This document shows, one piece after another, positions 63,404 to 64,000 of a DNA stretch of 64,000 bases; position 1 is the stretch's first letter, and every line of letters starts with the position of its first letter. A program made the translations under genes and the position numbers. Source of the DNA: Pardosa pseudoannulata. Lineage: Eukaryota; Arthropoda; Arachnida; Araneae; Lycosidae. The DNA is taken from the NCBI GenBank assembly GCA_032207245.1, contig CM063500.1, forward strand, positions 26,783,597-26,847,596. The letters are read 5' to 3'. A model generated the notes under the pieces. The model worked only from the letters and a program-made list of their open reading frames with translations, did no database searches and was not told where the DNA came from.

Positions 63404-63476
63404 CGGCCTAGTCTTCGAACCCGCAAATACTTCAGGTACGAGAGACCACCCTTTACCGACTGAGCTACGGCGGCTC
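63404..63476 (-). repeat. tRNA-like sequence, probable SINE head
   Basis: On the minus strand AGAGCCGCCGTAGCTCAGTC (perfect A-box region) and GCGGGTTCGAAGAC (near-perfect B box). It lacks a canonical cloverleaf because the 3' acceptor arm does not pair. It directly abuts LTR copy 2, as the similar sequence at 5157 abuts LTR copy 1. Confidence 0.55.
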
Positions 63477-63589
63477 TAGTATATGATTTCACACAATAAT
63501 ATGAACATACACTCTCATACCGAAAATGTGCGAAACTTAAGCTCTATTTTTATAATAACTTTTGTTTTAAAAATAAGAGACAATTTTAA

Positions 63590-64000
63590 TTTAAGAACTG
63601 TGATTTTCAGGACATCCAGGAAGGTAGGCCAACTGGATTGGCTGTACCTAGCCCATTAATCCAGAGATTTCTTACAGTAAGCAGAGAAATTGACAACGAG
63701 CAAAGCATAAAAACAACTAAAATATGAAAGATGGGGATAGAATGGTGGATTCGTGAGTTCGTAACACAATAACTAAAGAGTAGAGAATTTAGGGATAGGA
63801 AACATATAATAATTTTGTGGCCAGGGACATCCGTACAAAATTTGAGAAGTAAATAAATTAATATGATGAAAAAATCTAAAATCATGAAAAACTCGAAAAA
63901 ATAAAAAATATAAGTGTAAAAAAATAAATAAACTGTATTAAAAATCCGAGAAAGGCATAAAAAATAATAGTTAAATATAAAACGCATTTTTTATTTATTC
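63590..64000 (-). repeat. Repeat family B, further copy, cut by window end
   Basis: TTTAAGAACTGTGATTTTCA, GGTGGATTCGTGAGTTCGTA and GAATTTAGGGATAGGAAA match the copies at 43846-44935. The minus-strand frame ends RNLWINGLGTANPVGLPSWM, related to the peptide of the other copies. Confidence 0.8.

Noticed and set aside
63404..63476. Functional tRNA gene
   Set aside because: A and B boxes are present, but the acceptor arm does not pair and no normal anticodon stem is evident; a SINE head or pseudogene is more likely.

Overview
This window is AT-rich, intron-dominated animal DNA. The only host gene I can support is the 3' part of a neuroligin gene on the + strand, in three exons at 11919-12037, 19389-19969 and 32065-32355 (or to 32409), separated by introns of 7.4 and 12.1 kb. 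These exons encode the end of the cholinesterase-like domain, a glycosylated Ser/Thr/Pro-rich stalk, a single transmembrane helix and a glutamine/proline-rich cytoplasmic tail. Splice phases agree across both introns (phase 1, then phase 0). The exon preceding 11919 lies outside the window, more than 11.9 kb upstream. The protein resembles arthropod neuroligins, and the mix of mariner, Tc1, Tigger, piggyBac, Ty3/gypsy and tRNA-SINE repeats with long (TA)n tracts suggests a chelicerate, probably a spider. The species assignment is inference.

Layout. 1-11.9 kb: upstream intron with an interspersed repeat (1799-2860), a 345-bp tandem array (3015-4400), a solo LTR (4405-5146) beside a tRNA-like SINE head, a two-copy repeat (6020-6770), a piggyBac deletion derivative (6931-7559) and (TA)n tracts. 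12.0-19.4 kb: intron with a TTAA-type MITE, an array carrying four perfect TGACGTCA sites, a second copy of the 1799 repeat split by a SINE, a 40-bp minisatellite and a three-copy 461-bp array in which every unit carries a long hairpin. 20-32 kb: intron ending in a dense block of a Tigger remnant containing an internally deleted gypsy element, then a Tc1-like element, all set between (TA)n tracts.

32-64 kb: the putative 3' UTR or a further intron, then repeats only. These are a mariner deletion derivative, a SINE nested in a SINE, two more copies of the TTAA MITE, a LINE fragment, an exon-like tandem array ending in splice-donor motifs (41.16-43.2 kb), an unclassified repeat family with a shared minus-strand reading frame, a mariner with a dead transposase, a long palindrome containing two SINE arms, two satellite-like arrays (160 and 203 bp), a terminal-inverted-repeat element with an 8-bp target duplication, and a second LTR copy split by an insertion.

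Most open reading frames here are transposon remnants or translations of (TA)n. I see no CRISPR array, operon or intact canonical tRNA gene. No transposase in the window looks intact. The gypsy pol fragment is open for 679 codons but lacks gag, protease and the reverse-transcriptase catalytic core.
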